DNA from: an uncultured Nostoc sp.
Lineage (GTDB): Bacteria; Cyanobacteriota; Cyanobacteriia; Cyanobacteriales; Nostocaceae
Assembly: GCF_937863485.1 (NCBI RefSeq)
Contig: NZ_CALMFY010000222.1
Span: 17,064-57,881 of the forward strand
Direction of reading: 5' to 3'
DNA length: 40,818 bases
Part shown: one piece after another, positions 25,308 to 33,701 of the stretch
Layout: every line of letters begins with the position of its first letter
Numbering within the stretch: position 1 is the first letter of the stretch
The notes under the pieces: model-generated
What the model was told of the DNA's origin: nothing
Databases searched by the model: none
The model's input: the letters and a program-made list of their open reading frames with translations, nothing else
Program-made: the position numbers and the translations under genes

Positions 25308-27230
25308 ATGGAAATTTTAGAAACAATCGGTTTTGATTTGGGACACGGTGAAACGGCTGTAGCTAAAGCGATAGTGGAAAGCATCGAACCCCCCCAGATG
25401 CTGGAGATTAATAATAAGAAGAACCAAGTTACAGCTCTTGGTTGGCATCCTAAACTTGGTTATCTTGTCGGAGAACAAGCACTAATTCAAGCTGGCGTTA
25501 CCCAACTGACAATTTCTTTTAAGCAAAAACCCAACAACGATCCCAAATATCGGGAAACAATTAGCACTTTTGTCGCAACCTACTACCGCCTTTTGAAAGA
25601 AAGCAAACAAGTTGAAGGTGGGGAAGGTAGCTATTTTTACATTGGTTGCCCTTCTGGATGGTCAGTTAGCGATCGCTCACAATACCAAAAGCTACTTCAA
25701 GAAGCTGGCATTCCCCAACTAAATGTTGTACCAGAATCGCGGGCTGCTTTCATGCAAGCCAAGGAAGCCGGGAAGCTGGAGTATGACAAACTTGTTGCAT
25801 CGGTGCTAATTGTCGATATTGGTTCTTCAACCACAGATTTTACTCTGGTTAAGAGCTTAGAAGAGATCCCCATAGATTTCGGGAGTAATACTTTAGGAGC
25901 ATCTTTAATTGACAAAGCTATTTTTGCCCGGACTCTCGCCAACCACGAGCAAAAAGCATTACTCGAAAAAGTATTTCAGGAATATCCGCATCACCAAGCT
26001 CGTTGTGAACTTGCTTGCCGCAAAGCTAAAGAAGATTACTTTTCTAATGAACAACTATACAGCGATCCTGAATCCTTTGCACGTGGCTTCGAGTCTATCA
26101 ACGAACAGATTTATTTTATTCCCCAAGTAAATAAATTGATGATGGAGGAAATCTTAAACCAACCCTTACCTGAACTGGAGCATCATAGTTGGGTGCGATC
26201 GTTTCGTGACTCTTTAACGGAGGCGAAAGAAAAGCTGGACGAACTTGGAATTGTGCCAAAACTTGTGCTGATGACTGGCGGTGCATCTCGCATGAAGTTT
26301 ACGCACTTTCTTTGTCAAGAAATGTTTCCCGAACCAGAAACGCTGCTTCGCCCTGATCCGGAGCCGGAACGGTGCATTGCAATGGGTTTAGCACGAGTAG
26401 GACGATGGGATTTGCGCGCTGCTGCTTTTAAACAAGAAGTCAACAAACTATTTACCTCAAATCAGCTTAAAGGTTTGATTGAGAGACATATCCCGGAGTT
26501 AATCGAATCACTAACTAAGCCTTTGACAGATGGCTTGATTGTCAACGCAGTTAAACCTGGTTTAAAAGATTGGCAAAAAAACAAAATACGGACTTTAGCA
26601 GATTTGGAAACATCTTTGATCAGTCGGGCAGAACAGTGGCTCAAAAGTGATCTCGCTGGGCAGATAATTAATAATCAATGCACTTCTTGGTTTAATAAGA
26701 AAATCCAACCTGATTTAGCTGCACAAACTGATCCAATCTGTCGAAAGTTTCAGATACCTAGAAGTAGCTTGAGATTCGAGGATAGCATTGACCCAAATTT
26801 TGTTAACCCAGAGCTACGAATTGGAGATGCTATCATTGCTGAGACAGTGGCGTTTATCGTCAATGTAATAATTGGTGGAGGCGCTGTGGCTAGCATCATC
26901 ACTTTAATACTAACTGGACATTTAACCTGGCCTATTGCACTAGTATATGGGGCTTCGCTTATGGCAGCAGGAATGGAGCTAAATCGCAAGACTGTTCAAG
27001 AAGTAATCAAGACAAATGTGGATGTACCTGGTTGGATTCGTTCTAGTTTTTTGGGCGACAGAAAAATCGAGGATATCTGTGAGCAAATAAAGCCTGAGTT
27101 ACAGAAAGTTATTCAAGAACAACTGACAGCGGATCAAGAGGCTTTTGACAAACTGATTGGCAAAGTTGAGCAAGGGCTTCAAAAAACCCTTTCCACCAAG
27201 GTTGAATCTTGTATAATTCTGATCCAATAG
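25308..27230 (+). CDS. Membrane-anchored Hsp70/actin-like ATPase
   Basis: A 640-residue protein whose first 365 residues form an actin-like ATPase fold: phosphate-1 loop TIGFDLGHGETAVAKA (6-21), phosphate-2 loop LIVDIGSSTTDFTLV (167-181) and adenosine loop LVLMTGGASRM (319-329). The rest is not an Hsp70 peptide-binding domain. It is helical, with a hydrophobic hairpin at about 511-536 and 541-556 and a charged helical tail. So it is an Hsp70-like motor with its own membrane anchor. TAAGGG precedes the ATG, 14 bases after the stop of the membrane partner. The client or polymer it handles is unknown. Alternatives are a ParM/MreB-like filament protein, but the length and insertion pattern favour the Hsp70 group. 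Confidence 0.75.
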   Translation: MEILETIGFDLGHGETAVAKAIVESIEPPQMLEINNKKNQVTALGWHPKLGYLVGEQALIQAGVTQLTISFKQKPNNDPKYRETISTFVATYYRLLKESKQVEGGEGSYFYIGCPSGWSVSDRSQYQKLLQEAGIPQLNVVPESRAAFMQAKEAGKLEYDKLVASVLIVDIGSSTTDFTLVKSLEEIPIDFGSNTLGASLIDKAIFARTLANHEQKALLEKVFQEYPHHQARCELACRKAKEDYFSNEQLYSDPESFARGFESINEQIYFIPQVNKLMMEEILNQPLPELEHHSWVRSFRDSLTEAKEKLDELGIVPKLVLMTGGASRMKFTHFLCQEMFPEPETLLRPDPEPERCIAMGLARVGRWDLRAAAFKQEVNKLFTSNQLKGLIERHIPELIESLTKPLTDGLIVNAVKPGLKDWQKNKIRTLADLETSLISRAEQWLKSDLAGQIINNQCTSWFNKKIQPDLAAQTDPICRKFQIPRSSLRFEDSIDPNFVNPELRIGDAIIAETVAFIVNVIIGGGAVASIITLILTGHLTWPIALVYGASLMAAGMELNRKTVQEVIKTNVDVPGWIRSSFLGDRKIEDICEQIKPELQKVIQEQLTADQEAFDKLIGKVEQGLQKTLSTKVESCIILIQ

Positions 27231-27404
27231 CGGTGAGGTGTGCCAGTAAGTATAGCTTTTATAAATTCTGATTGCATCTACTAAGGATTTAAAAATGATG
27301 GCGATAGTTAGAGTGCTGGCAAGGGCAAAATTAGAGAACTCCCCAATTTTAATTTAGTTAGCAAGCCACAATAAGAACAATTATTTTATCTAAATTTTCT
27401 GCTT

Positions 27405-27507
27405 ATACCAATTCTCCGTGAGCTTGCACTTAATGATTACTCCTTCTCTCTTGGCGTACTTGGCGGTTCGTTTAATAATTAAGTACATCTTCATTGCAAA
27501 TTGGTAT
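27405..27507. repeat. MITE-like element, second copy of the ATACCAATTCTC family
   Basis: This 103-bp element has ends ATACCAATTCTC and AATTGGTAT, with inner CGTTTAATAATTA and CATCTTCAT shared with the element at 8480-8597. It fills most of the 314-bp spacer before the peptidase gene, which holds no other recognised feature. Confidence 0.65.
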
Positions 27508-27544
27508 TACCAGCGACTGAAGTATTAAGATTGCTCAAAAGTCA

Positions 27545-28387
27545 ATGATTAAAACAATAGTTGTCTTTCTCATCATTGCACTGATTATCACTGGGATTGT
27601 AGTCAATCCTATTCTCCTAAAAAAGCGAAGAAACCGTCTAAAACATCGTCCTTTTCCCCCACTTTGGAATGCCATTATTGAGAATAATCTTCCCATTTAT
27701 CCTTGTCTTTCTCCCAATGAACTCAGACGACTTCAAGGGCATATTCAAGTGTTCTTAGCAGAAAAGCAATTTATTGGCTGTAAAGGATTACAGGTAACGG
27801 AGGAAATGAAACTGACCCTTGCATCCGTCGCCTGTTTACTCCTACTAAATGAACGTGGGCAGTACTTCCCCAGACTTCGTTCAATTCTGGTGTATCCTAA
27901 TACTTATTTTGTTCAGGAAACGACTTCTATCGGAAATTATGTTGTTGAAGAAAGGCGTGTGGCAAGATTAGGGGAATCGTGGACAAATGACCAAGTAGTA
28001 CTGTCTTGGGAACAGGTGAAACAAGACACTAATAACTGGAGGGATGGACGTAACGTTGTGCTTCATGAATTCGCCCATCAGTTGGATCAAGAGGATGGTA
28101 AAGCTGAAGGAGTTCCGATACTGCAACGCAACTCAGACTATCCTATTTGGGCGAAGGTGATGACACAAGCATATCAGCAACTTTGTAATGATGTTATCCA
28201 AGGCGTAAAGACGGTAATGGATAGCTATGGCGCAACAAATCCCGCAGAATTTTTTGCCGTAGCGACTGAGACATTCTTTGAGAAACCGCACCAATTGTTG
28301 TCCAAGCATCCAGCACTTTATGAGCAACTGCAACGTTACTATCAATTAGATCCTGTGCAATGGGCGTCACACAATTTTAGATTTTAG
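27545..28387 (+). CDS. MtfA-like zinc metallopeptidase, membrane-anchored
   Basis: A 280-residue member of the MtfA (DUF980) peptidase family. The zinc site is HEFAHQLDQEDG (HExxH), followed later by NPAEFFAVATETFF, a segment conserved in the family that supplies the third ligand Glu. Unlike E. coli MtfA, which is soluble and binds the Mlc repressor, this protein begins with a membrane segment (TIVVFLIIALIITGIVV), so it is probably tethered. The last codons (NFRF) and the stop are built from a heptanucleotide repeat that continues past the gene. The natural substrate is unknown. Confidence 0.85.
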   Translation: MIKTIVVFLIIALIITGIVVNPILLKKRRNRLKHRPFPPLWNAIIENNLPIYPCLSPNELRRLQGHIQVFLAEKQFIGCKGLQVTEEMKLTLASVACLLLLNERGQYFPRLRSILVYPNTYFVQETTSIGNYVVEERRVARLGESWTNDQVVLSWEQVKQDTNNWRDGRNVVLHEFAHQLDQEDGKAEGVPILQRNSDYPIWAKVMTQAYQQLCNDVIQGVKTVMDSYGATNPAEFFAVATETFFEKPHQLLSKHPALYEQLQRYYQLDPVQWASHNFRF

Positions 28388-28411
28388 ATTTTAGATTTTA
28401 GATTTTAGATT
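28374..28411 (+). repeat. ATTTTAG heptanucleotide tandem repeat
   Basis: Five perfect copies of ATTTTAG (28374-28408) plus a partial one overlap the end of the peptidase gene and provide its TAG stop codon. Repeats of this class vary in copy number between Nostoc strains. Confidence 0.9.
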
Positions 28412-28458
28412 GAAAAGAGCAATCAAGTCATTGGCTCTGTCATTTAATTTTAGATTTT

Positions 28459-28531
28459 GCGGAAAGTCTGTAGCTTGCTTCCCGCAGGGTGCGGAGGCTT
28501 CCTCCAATCAGAACTTTCCAAGACGGATTTT
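28459..28531. mobile_element. Mini-insertion A (GCGGAAAGT...ACTTTCC ends)
   Basis: This insert starts GCGGAAAGTCTG and ends ACTTTCCAAGACGGATTTT. It interrupts AGATTTT-type repeat text, which resumes on the other side. It shares both ends with the insert at 28584. The interior differs (GCTTGCTTCCCGCAGGGTGC). GGAAAGT and ACTTTCC form an inverted pair. Confidence 0.6.
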
Positions 28532-28583
28532 AGATTTATTCCACCAATAAATTTGCTTGCTCTCAGACCTTTTTAAATTTTGC

Positions 28584-28640
28584 GGAAAGTTGCATGGGCG
28601 GCTCTGCCAACTTGAGCAAACTTTCCAAGACGGATTTTGA
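28584..28640. mobile_element. Mini-insertion B with 6-bp target repeat
   Basis: Compared with the simple spacer copy at 23227-23299, this copy carries 57 extra bases from CGGAAAGTTGC to ACTTTCCAAGACGGATTTTG. ATTTTG stands on both sides (28578-28583 and 28635-28640). A smaller extra stretch (CTACAAGAGGCTCCGCCAA) follows at about 28649. The pairwise comparison makes insertion the simplest explanation. Confidence 0.65.
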
Positions 28641-28723
28641 ATCTTCTCTACAAGAGGCTCCGCCAACTTTTCCATTATCCAAAATTTAAAATCTAAAATT
28701 CGGTGAAGTACCCACTGCTTGGC

Positions 28724-29368
28724 TTAACTGCGGTAAGCTATGACGGCATAAAATGGATCTCCTCCGGCTGCACCCAACCACTGTAATAAATTTGGTAATG
28801 TTGACTTATGAGCTATAACTTCTACGGTTGTAAATCCTGGAACTGAGGCGAAGTAGGCTTTGACTAATTCTACTCGTTGTGCTTCTGAAGCCTCCCGCCA
28901 AGCTTGAATTGCCTTTTCAAAAAACATCCGGTTAGAAAAGCTGATAATTGCCACACCACCGGGTTTCAGGATGCGATAAATTTCGGAAAATACTGCTTCT
29001 GGATATTGCACATACTGCACAGATACGCAATTGAGAACAGCATCAAAATCCTCATCTGGTAAAGGTAGCTGCGGATTTTCGTTAAGATTTTGCACAAAGT
29101 AATGATTTAAGCGGGGATTTCGTGCTAGTTCCTCACCATTGAGTCCGTGTCCCTCTACATGGTCAAACTGCATCTCTTCTGGTAGATGAGACACCCAACT
29201 GCTCATCATATCAAAAATGCGGGTGTTGGGTTTGAGGCGATCGCGATATAAATCCGTTAGCTGTTGAATAAATCCTTCATCGACATGGGTGACGAAGCGG
29301 GGATAGGTATAGAACAGCTTATCGTCTGTGTCGTCTAATTTCAGGCGTTGATTTGGTCTTAACTGCAT
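28724..29368 (-). CDS. SAM-dependent methyltransferase (class I)
   Basis: A 214-residue class I methyltransferase of the type 11 kind. The SAM-binding half contains TRIFDMMSSWVSHLP (in place of the usual GxGxG), the acidic DHVEGHGLN, FDAVLNCVSVQYV and RILKPGGVAIISFSN, the conserved post-motif. It is slightly short for the family, and the glycine-rich loop is degenerate, as in a group of conserved cyanobacterial proteins; activity is therefore not certain. The gene is single and diverges from the glycosyltransferase, leaving 138 bases for two promoters. Confidence 0.75.
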   Translation of the reverse strand: MQLRPNQRLKLDDTDDKLFYTYPRFVTHVDEGFIQQLTDLYRDRLKPNTRIFDMMSSWVSHLPEEMQFDHVEGHGLNGEELARNPRLNHYFVQNLNENPQLPLPDEDFDAVLNCVSVQYVQYPEAVFSEIYRILKPGGVAIISFSNRMFFEKAIQAWREASEAQRVELVKAYFASVPGFTTVEVIAHKSTLPNLLQWLGAAGGDPFYAVIAYRS

Positions 29369-29506
29369 AAATCTCTGTTTGGGATTACTTTTTCCGAAAA
29401 ATGCGGCAATTTCAGGGATTTTTTCACAATCACTATGTAAGATATTTTAATAACAGCAGGACACATAAACTCGTCTAAATAGCAGCATTCAATTTTGCTC
29501 AATTAA

Positions 29507-31165
29507 ATGTTCTATAAACTACACTTCTTGCAGCATATTTGGCGACAAATCCGTCTAGTCAGATTATTACCCTATTTTAGTTTGTTAGTTTGGATACTGC
29601 CCTTATTATTACTTACTTCTGGGCACAATAGTTTGATGGCACATGATGAAGGACTTTACGCATCGCGTGCCCGTCTGATGTTTGATTCTGGTAATTGGAT
29701 AGATCCTTGGGAAAGGGCACATCATAAAACCCCTGGCCCTTATTGGTTAATTGCCAGTTTCTACAAGCTGTTTGGGATCAGTGATATCAGTGCGCGTCTT
29801 CCTAGTATGATTGCTGGCATTTTTAGTTTATGGCTGGTGTATGAAATCGGCAAAATTATGCTAGGTAAAAAATTAGCTTGGCTAGCTGCTGCAATTTTAA
29901 GTGTGGAATTTCTCTGGCTGCAATACTGCCGCTTAAGTACACCTGATGTACCGATGATTTTCTTGGTACTTTTAGCTATTTTGTCTTTAATAAAAACAGA
30001 ACTACATCCTAAATATCGCTATTTTTGGAGTTTTATCGCTGGTTTAAGTTTAGGTTTAGGCTTCTTAGTCAGAAGCTTTATGATTTTTTTGCCTATCATA
30101 GCTTTATTCCCTTATTTAATTTGGGAACATCGCCGTCATCGTCATCTTGCTAACCCAATTTTGTATTTAGGCTTTTTCGTAGGTTTAATCCCTACTTGTG
30201 TTTGGCTGTGGTTAAACTGGTTGCATTATGGAAATCAAAGTTTTGAGGAGTTGTTCAAGTTTGTTGTACGGCAAGGTTCTGAAGATCATTATAATAATGG
30301 GCCGCTGTTTTATATATGGAATATCCCTTTAATAGCATTTCCTTGGGCTTTTTTCGGGATTTTAGGTTTAGTTTCGACTCTCCGTCGTCCCATTCCTCGT
30401 TACCAGTTAATATTAGTTGGCTTTCCACTTGTCCTATTTTGTGAACTTAGTATTTTTAGCAGTCGTTTCCCTCACTATAGTCTCTGCCTTTATCCGTTCA
30501 TAGCTTTGTTTGCATCTGTAGGTTTAAACTGGTTAGGTAATATTTACCAGACAGGGATTCCCTCACAATTCCCTCTTCAAAAACGTGGAATAAATATATT
30601 ATCCCTTTTTGCGATCAAGAATCTTCCTCGAAATCTCAGTTATGGCTTTGGTGGGTTAGGTGTTTTACTTGTGATAGCGAGTATTGGCGTTCTTAGTTGG
30701 GGTGGTTCTGATATTCGCAAGTATGCAACTATTGGCTTGGCTATGGGCTTGGGTTGGTTAATTTTGCCTGTAGTGTGGATTAGTCGTTACCACTTTGACA
30801 TAAAGTTTCTCACAGCCCGTTACTGGATTGCAGGTTGGTTAATTCCCTGTTGGCTGGCTTTGGCGGCGACAGGTAGCATCGGGCTGTTAAGTGACTACAA
30901 CCCTGCTTTGAAAGTGTTTTTACAACAACCTGCGATCGCCTCAATTATCCAAACTTATCCTACCTACTATGTGGAAATAGACGCTAAAACCAAAGTACTG
31001 CTTAATTTCTATCTTTCTATTCGCCCCCAACAAATAGTCTCTATTTCTCAAGTACCAGCTTTGAGCTATGCTTGGATCTATACTGACCAGTCCCCTAAAT
31101 TATCTCGACCTCACCGCATTCTTGGTACAGTAAAAGAGTACCAGTTGATTCAAGTTCTTCCCTAA
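29507..31165 (+). CDS. ArnT/PMT-like glycosyltransferase, GT39 family
   Basis: An integral membrane glycosyltransferase of 552 residues with about a dozen hydrophobic segments. The first periplasmic loop has AHDEGLYASRARLMF, where the Asp-Glu pair matches the catalytic acidic motif of GT-C enzymes such as ArnT, and HHKTPGPYWLIASFYKLFG, a stretch shared by that family. Such enzymes move a sugar from a polyprenyl-phosphate donor to lipid or protein. The acceptor is not apparent. It is followed after 77 bases by the MarR regulator, in the same direction; any functional link is unproven. Confidence 0.8.
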   Translation: MFYKLHFLQHIWRQIRLVRLLPYFSLLVWILPLLLLTSGHNSLMAHDEGLYASRARLMFDSGNWIDPWERAHHKTPGPYWLIASFYKLFGISDISARLPSMIAGIFSLWLVYEIGKIMLGKKLAWLAAAILSVEFLWLQYCRLSTPDVPMIFLVLLAILSLIKTELHPKYRYFWSFIAGLSLGLGFLVRSFMIFLPIIALFPYLIWEHRRHRHLANPILYLGFFVGLIPTCVWLWLNWLHYGNQSFEELFKFVVRQGSEDHYNNGPLFYIWNIPLIAFPWAFFGILGLVSTLRRPIPRYQLILVGFPLVLFCELSIFSSRFPHYSLCLYPFIALFASVGLNWLGNIYQTGIPSQFPLQKRGINILSLFAIKNLPRNLSYGFGGLGVLLVIASIGVLSWGGSDIRKYATIGLAMGLGWLILPVVWISRYHFDIKFLTARYWIAGWLIPCWLALAATGSIGLLSDYNPALKVFLQQPAIASIIQTYPTYYVEIDAKTKVLLNFYLSIRPQQIVSISQVPALSYAWIYTDQSPKLSRPHRILGTVKEYQLIQVLP

Positions 31166-31215
31166 GACAGATACAAAGCAACTATTGCTAAAAAAGATCA
31201 ATCTTGGTAAAATAA

Positions 31216-31229
31216 TAGTACGTACACTA
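31216..31229 (+). promoter_or_regulatory. MarR operator-like palindrome 1
   Basis: TAGTACGTACACTA lies 13 bases before the marR-type start codon. It matches the sites at 31769 and 31808 and is close to a two-arm palindrome. It is inferred to mediate autoregulation. Confidence 0.55.
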
Positions 31230-31242
31230 AATATTTTGCTAA

Positions 31243-31710
31243 ATGGTTTCTACATCTAATTACTCCCCACCTTTACAGTCGTGGCAGCAAAATCTGGCAC
31301 CATACAATTTGGGCTATAGAATCAAATTAGTTTCACAACTGCTCAGTCGCAAGTTTACTGAGAGACTAGAACCGTTTGGACTTACGCCATTTCACTGGCT
31401 GGTGTTGTGCTGTTTGTGGCAAGAAGATGGTTTACCAACTTCTAGTATTGGGGACAAACTCAAACAAGTGGGAGGGACTTTAACAGGCGTACTAGATCGG
31501 ATGGAAGAACGCGGCTTGGTGCGTCGAGAACGCGACACCCACGATCGCCGCATCTGGCGAATCTGGTTAACGGATGCAGGTAAGCAACTAGAAGCTGTCT
31601 TACCGCCTATTGCGGCAACAGTGCGTGATGAAGCAATGGACGGTATTTCCTTCGCTGACCGAGAACTGTTTTCCCAAATCTTGAACCGGGCGATCGCTAA
31701 CCTCTCCTAA
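31243..31710 (+). CDS. MarR-family transcriptional regulator
   Basis: A 155-residue winged-helix repressor of the MarR type. Residues about 55-125 hold the DNA-binding fold: TSSIGDKLKQVGGTLTGVLD as recognition helix region and RRERDTHDRRIWRIWLTDAG as the wing. Flanking helices would form the dimer interface. It begins a run with genes for an EmrA-like and an EmrB-like protein, so it probably represses that efflux pair and is released by a substrate of the pump. Palindromes before its own ATG and before emrA are nearly identical, supporting this. Confidence 0.85.
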   Translation: MVSTSNYSPPLQSWQQNLAPYNLGYRIKLVSQLLSRKFTERLEPFGLTPFHWLVLCCLWQEDGLPTSSIGDKLKQVGGTLTGVLDRMEERGLVRRERDTHDRRIWRIWLTDAGKQLEAVLPPIAATVRDEAMDGISFADRELFSQILNRAIANLS

Positions 31711-31768
31711 AGATTATCCCAGAATCACCCGACCGGGGGAGGTAGTGTGAAGATTTATTTTGAGATAG

Positions 31769-31782
31769 TAGTACGCATACTA
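31769..31782 (+). promoter_or_regulatory. MarR operator-like palindrome 2
   Basis: TAGTACGCATACTA is a perfect palindrome with arms TAGTA/TACTA around CGCA. It lies about 90 bases before the emrA-like start. It shares its spelling with the sites at 31216 and 31808. Confidence 0.6.
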
Positions 31783-31807
31783 AGGAAAAAAGATTTTTTT
31801 CAGGAAA

Positions 31808-31821
31808 TATTACGCATTCTA
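31808..31821 (+). promoter_or_regulatory. MarR operator-like palindrome 3
   Basis: TATTACGCATTCTA is a degenerate match to the site 39 bases upstream, that is nearly four helical turns away. Two phased sites suggest cooperative binding. Confidence 0.5.
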
Positions 31822-31871
31822 AATAAACGACTATTAATCAAATTATTGAATGAGCAAGCGAGATAACCATC

Positions 31872-33344
31872 ATGGGCGCTAATACTTTGAACGAACGCAA
31901 CGGACATAAGACCCCAGTTTTAGAAAAACAAGTAATTCCTGATTTAGAGAGTTTAGAAGCTTTGACAGCAGACACATCCGCAACAGCAGAAGCACCGATT
32001 GTAACTCCTGAGATAGAGAAAGAAGTTCCAGCGAAACCGAAACGGAAAAAACCGACTGGCTTAATTTTGGCAGGATTAGGCGTGGGTGCGATCGCCGCAG
32101 GTACTTTTGGTCTTCACTACTGGCAATACGCCTCCACCCACCAAGAAACAGACAACGCCACTGTTGCCGGAAACATTCACCAAGTTAGTAGCCGCATTCC
32201 TGGAACTATAAGTCAGGTGCTTGTGAATGATAACCAACTGGTGCAACCGGGACAATTGTTAGTGAAGTTAGATGAACGGGACTATGAAAGTAAGGTACAA
32301 CAAGCAGCAGCAGCTTTAGAAAATGCGCGTGGTCAGGCGCAAGCCGCCCAAGCAAATATTGCCTTAACTTCACAAACTACCACTGGTAAGACAAGTCAAG
32401 CGCAGGGCGATGTCAGCGGTGCGGTAGCAGCAATTTCTACAGCCCAAGCAGCAGTACAAGAAGCCCAAGCCGGGATACCAGCGGCGCAAGCTGAAGTCAG
32501 ACTAGCCCAAGCGGGGATTCCCGCCGCCCAAGCGCAAGTAGCGCAAGCAAATGCGAATTTGGAAAATGCCCAAGCAGATTACAATCGTTACAACCAGTTG
32601 TATAAAACAGGCGCGATCGCTCGTCAGCAGTTAGACGCAGCCAAGGCAACTTATAATGTGGCTACGGCACAAAAAAATGCCGCTATTCAGGGAGTAGAAC
32701 AAGCCCAAGCTAAGTTAGCTTCTGCCAAAGTTGGTGTAGCTAAAGCCCAGTCTCAACTAGCACAAGCGCAAGAAAATGTCACCAACGCCCAAGCTAAATT
32801 GGCAGCATCTAAGGGAGGATTGCAACAAGCGACTGCTGGCGGACAAGATACAACAGTAAAACGTAGTCAATACGAAGCGGCAAAAGCGGCGATCGCCCAA
32901 TCAGAAGCATCGCTCAAAGACGCACAATTACAACTATCCTATACCAATGTTACTGCTCCCAGTGCTGGACGAGTCGGGAGGAAAAACGTGGAAATTGGCA
33001 ACCGAGTCCAATCGGGAACACCATTAATGGCGATCGTGGATAACAACTATTGGGTAGTTGCGAACTTCAAAGAAACCCAATTAGAAAAGATGCGGCCAGG
33101 CGAACCAGTAGAAATCAAGCTGGATTCTTTCCCTCATCACACCTTTATTGGTCGTGTTGACAGTGTTTCGCCAGCTTCCGGCGCTCAGTTTGCCTTATTG
33201 CCACCGGATAATGCTACAGGTAACTTTACCAAGGTTGTCCAACGCATCCCAGTAAAAGTAGTTTTTGACCAAAAGAGCATTCAAGGGTATGAATCGCGGA
33301 TTACTCCGGGGATGTCTGCGGAAGTTGCTGTGGAAGTCAAGTAA
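31872..33344 (+). CDS. EmrA/HlyD-family membrane fusion protein
   Basis: A 490-residue periplasmic adaptor of a tripartite efflux pump. After a cytosolic tail and one membrane segment (TGLILAGLGVGAIAAGTFGL, about 61-80) comes a biotinyl-lipoyl half (VSSRIPGTISQVLVNDNQLV, then LLVKLDERDYE). A long alanine/glutamine-rich coiled coil follows at about 135-340, including the near-repeat AQAGIPAAQA twice. The second lipoyl half is TNVTAPSAGRVGRKNVEIGN, and the beta-barrel domain ends EVAVEVK. It works with the EmrB-like transporter encoded next. Confidence 0.87.
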   Translation: MGANTLNERNGHKTPVLEKQVIPDLESLEALTADTSATAEAPIVTPEIEKEVPAKPKRKKPTGLILAGLGVGAIAAGTFGLHYWQYASTHQETDNATVAGNIHQVSSRIPGTISQVLVNDNQLVQPGQLLVKLDERDYESKVQQAAAALENARGQAQAAQANIALTSQTTTGKTSQAQGDVSGAVAAISTAQAAVQEAQAGIPAAQAEVRLAQAGIPAAQAQVAQANANLENAQADYNRYNQLYKTGAIARQQLDAAKATYNVATAQKNAAIQGVEQAQAKLASAKVGVAKAQSQLAQAQENVTNAQAKLAASKGGLQQATAGGQDTTVKRSQYEAAKAAIAQSEASLKDAQLQLSYTNVTAPSAGRVGRKNVEIGNRVQSGTPLMAIVDNNYWVVANFKETQLEKMRPGEPVEIKLDSFPHHTFIGRVDSVSPASGAQFALLPPDNATGNFTKVVQRIPVKVVFDQKSIQGYESRITPGMSAEVAVEVK

Positions 33345-33420
33345 TACCAAATTGCCTGCAAACAGGTGAAAAACCTGTTTCTTGCTATGGGACTTCCAGT
33401 TAAAAAAATATCCCATCTCC

Positions 33421-33442
33421 GGGGCGCAAGGCCTTGCACCCC
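33421..33442. repeat. GC-rich palindromic repeat in the emrA-emrB spacer
   Basis: GGGGCGCAAGGCCTTGCACCCC is a near-perfect palindrome of a kind dispersed in cyanobacterial genomes. The spacer (33345-33701, 357 bp) also has a weaker stem AAACAGGT/ACCTGTTT at about 33360, and the palindrome at 33601. No gene is supported in it. Confidence 0.55.
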
Positions 33443-33600
33443 TACAAATGTACAAACAATTTTGGATAATTTATTTTTTGTCAGTCTCTATAACATCTTC
33501 CTACATCTACGGACAGGCGTATATAAATGAGGTGAGAGTGATAGTGGTAGGCACGAAAAAACCCAACTATGTGAAGATAAGTAAATACAAAATAGAATCG

Positions 33601-33622
33601 TCACCAATAACGTTATTGGTGA
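33601..33622. promoter_or_regulatory. Perfect 22-bp palindrome upstream of emrB
   Basis: TCACCAATAACG followed by TTATTGGTGA is a perfect palindrome about 80 bases before the emrB-like start. It could be an operator or a weak hairpin. It differs from the MarR sites and shares TTATTGGTGA with the dispersed repeat at 16791. Confidence 0.45.
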
Positions 33623-33701
33623 AGGTGTAATCTAAGTAGTACAGATGATATAAAATTTAATAATATTTTTTGCTACTTAACCTTGAAACAGGAAAAAGAC
33701 T

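Noticed and set aside
28374..28411. Possible CRISPR-like array
   Set aside because: The units are 7 bp without spacers; this is a simple tandem repeat. No CRISPR repeats or cas genes were seen in the window.
33382..33630. 82-residue reading frame in the emrA-emrB spacer
   Set aside because: It runs through the GC palindrome and the 22-bp palindrome, has no ribosome site and no protein-like pattern.
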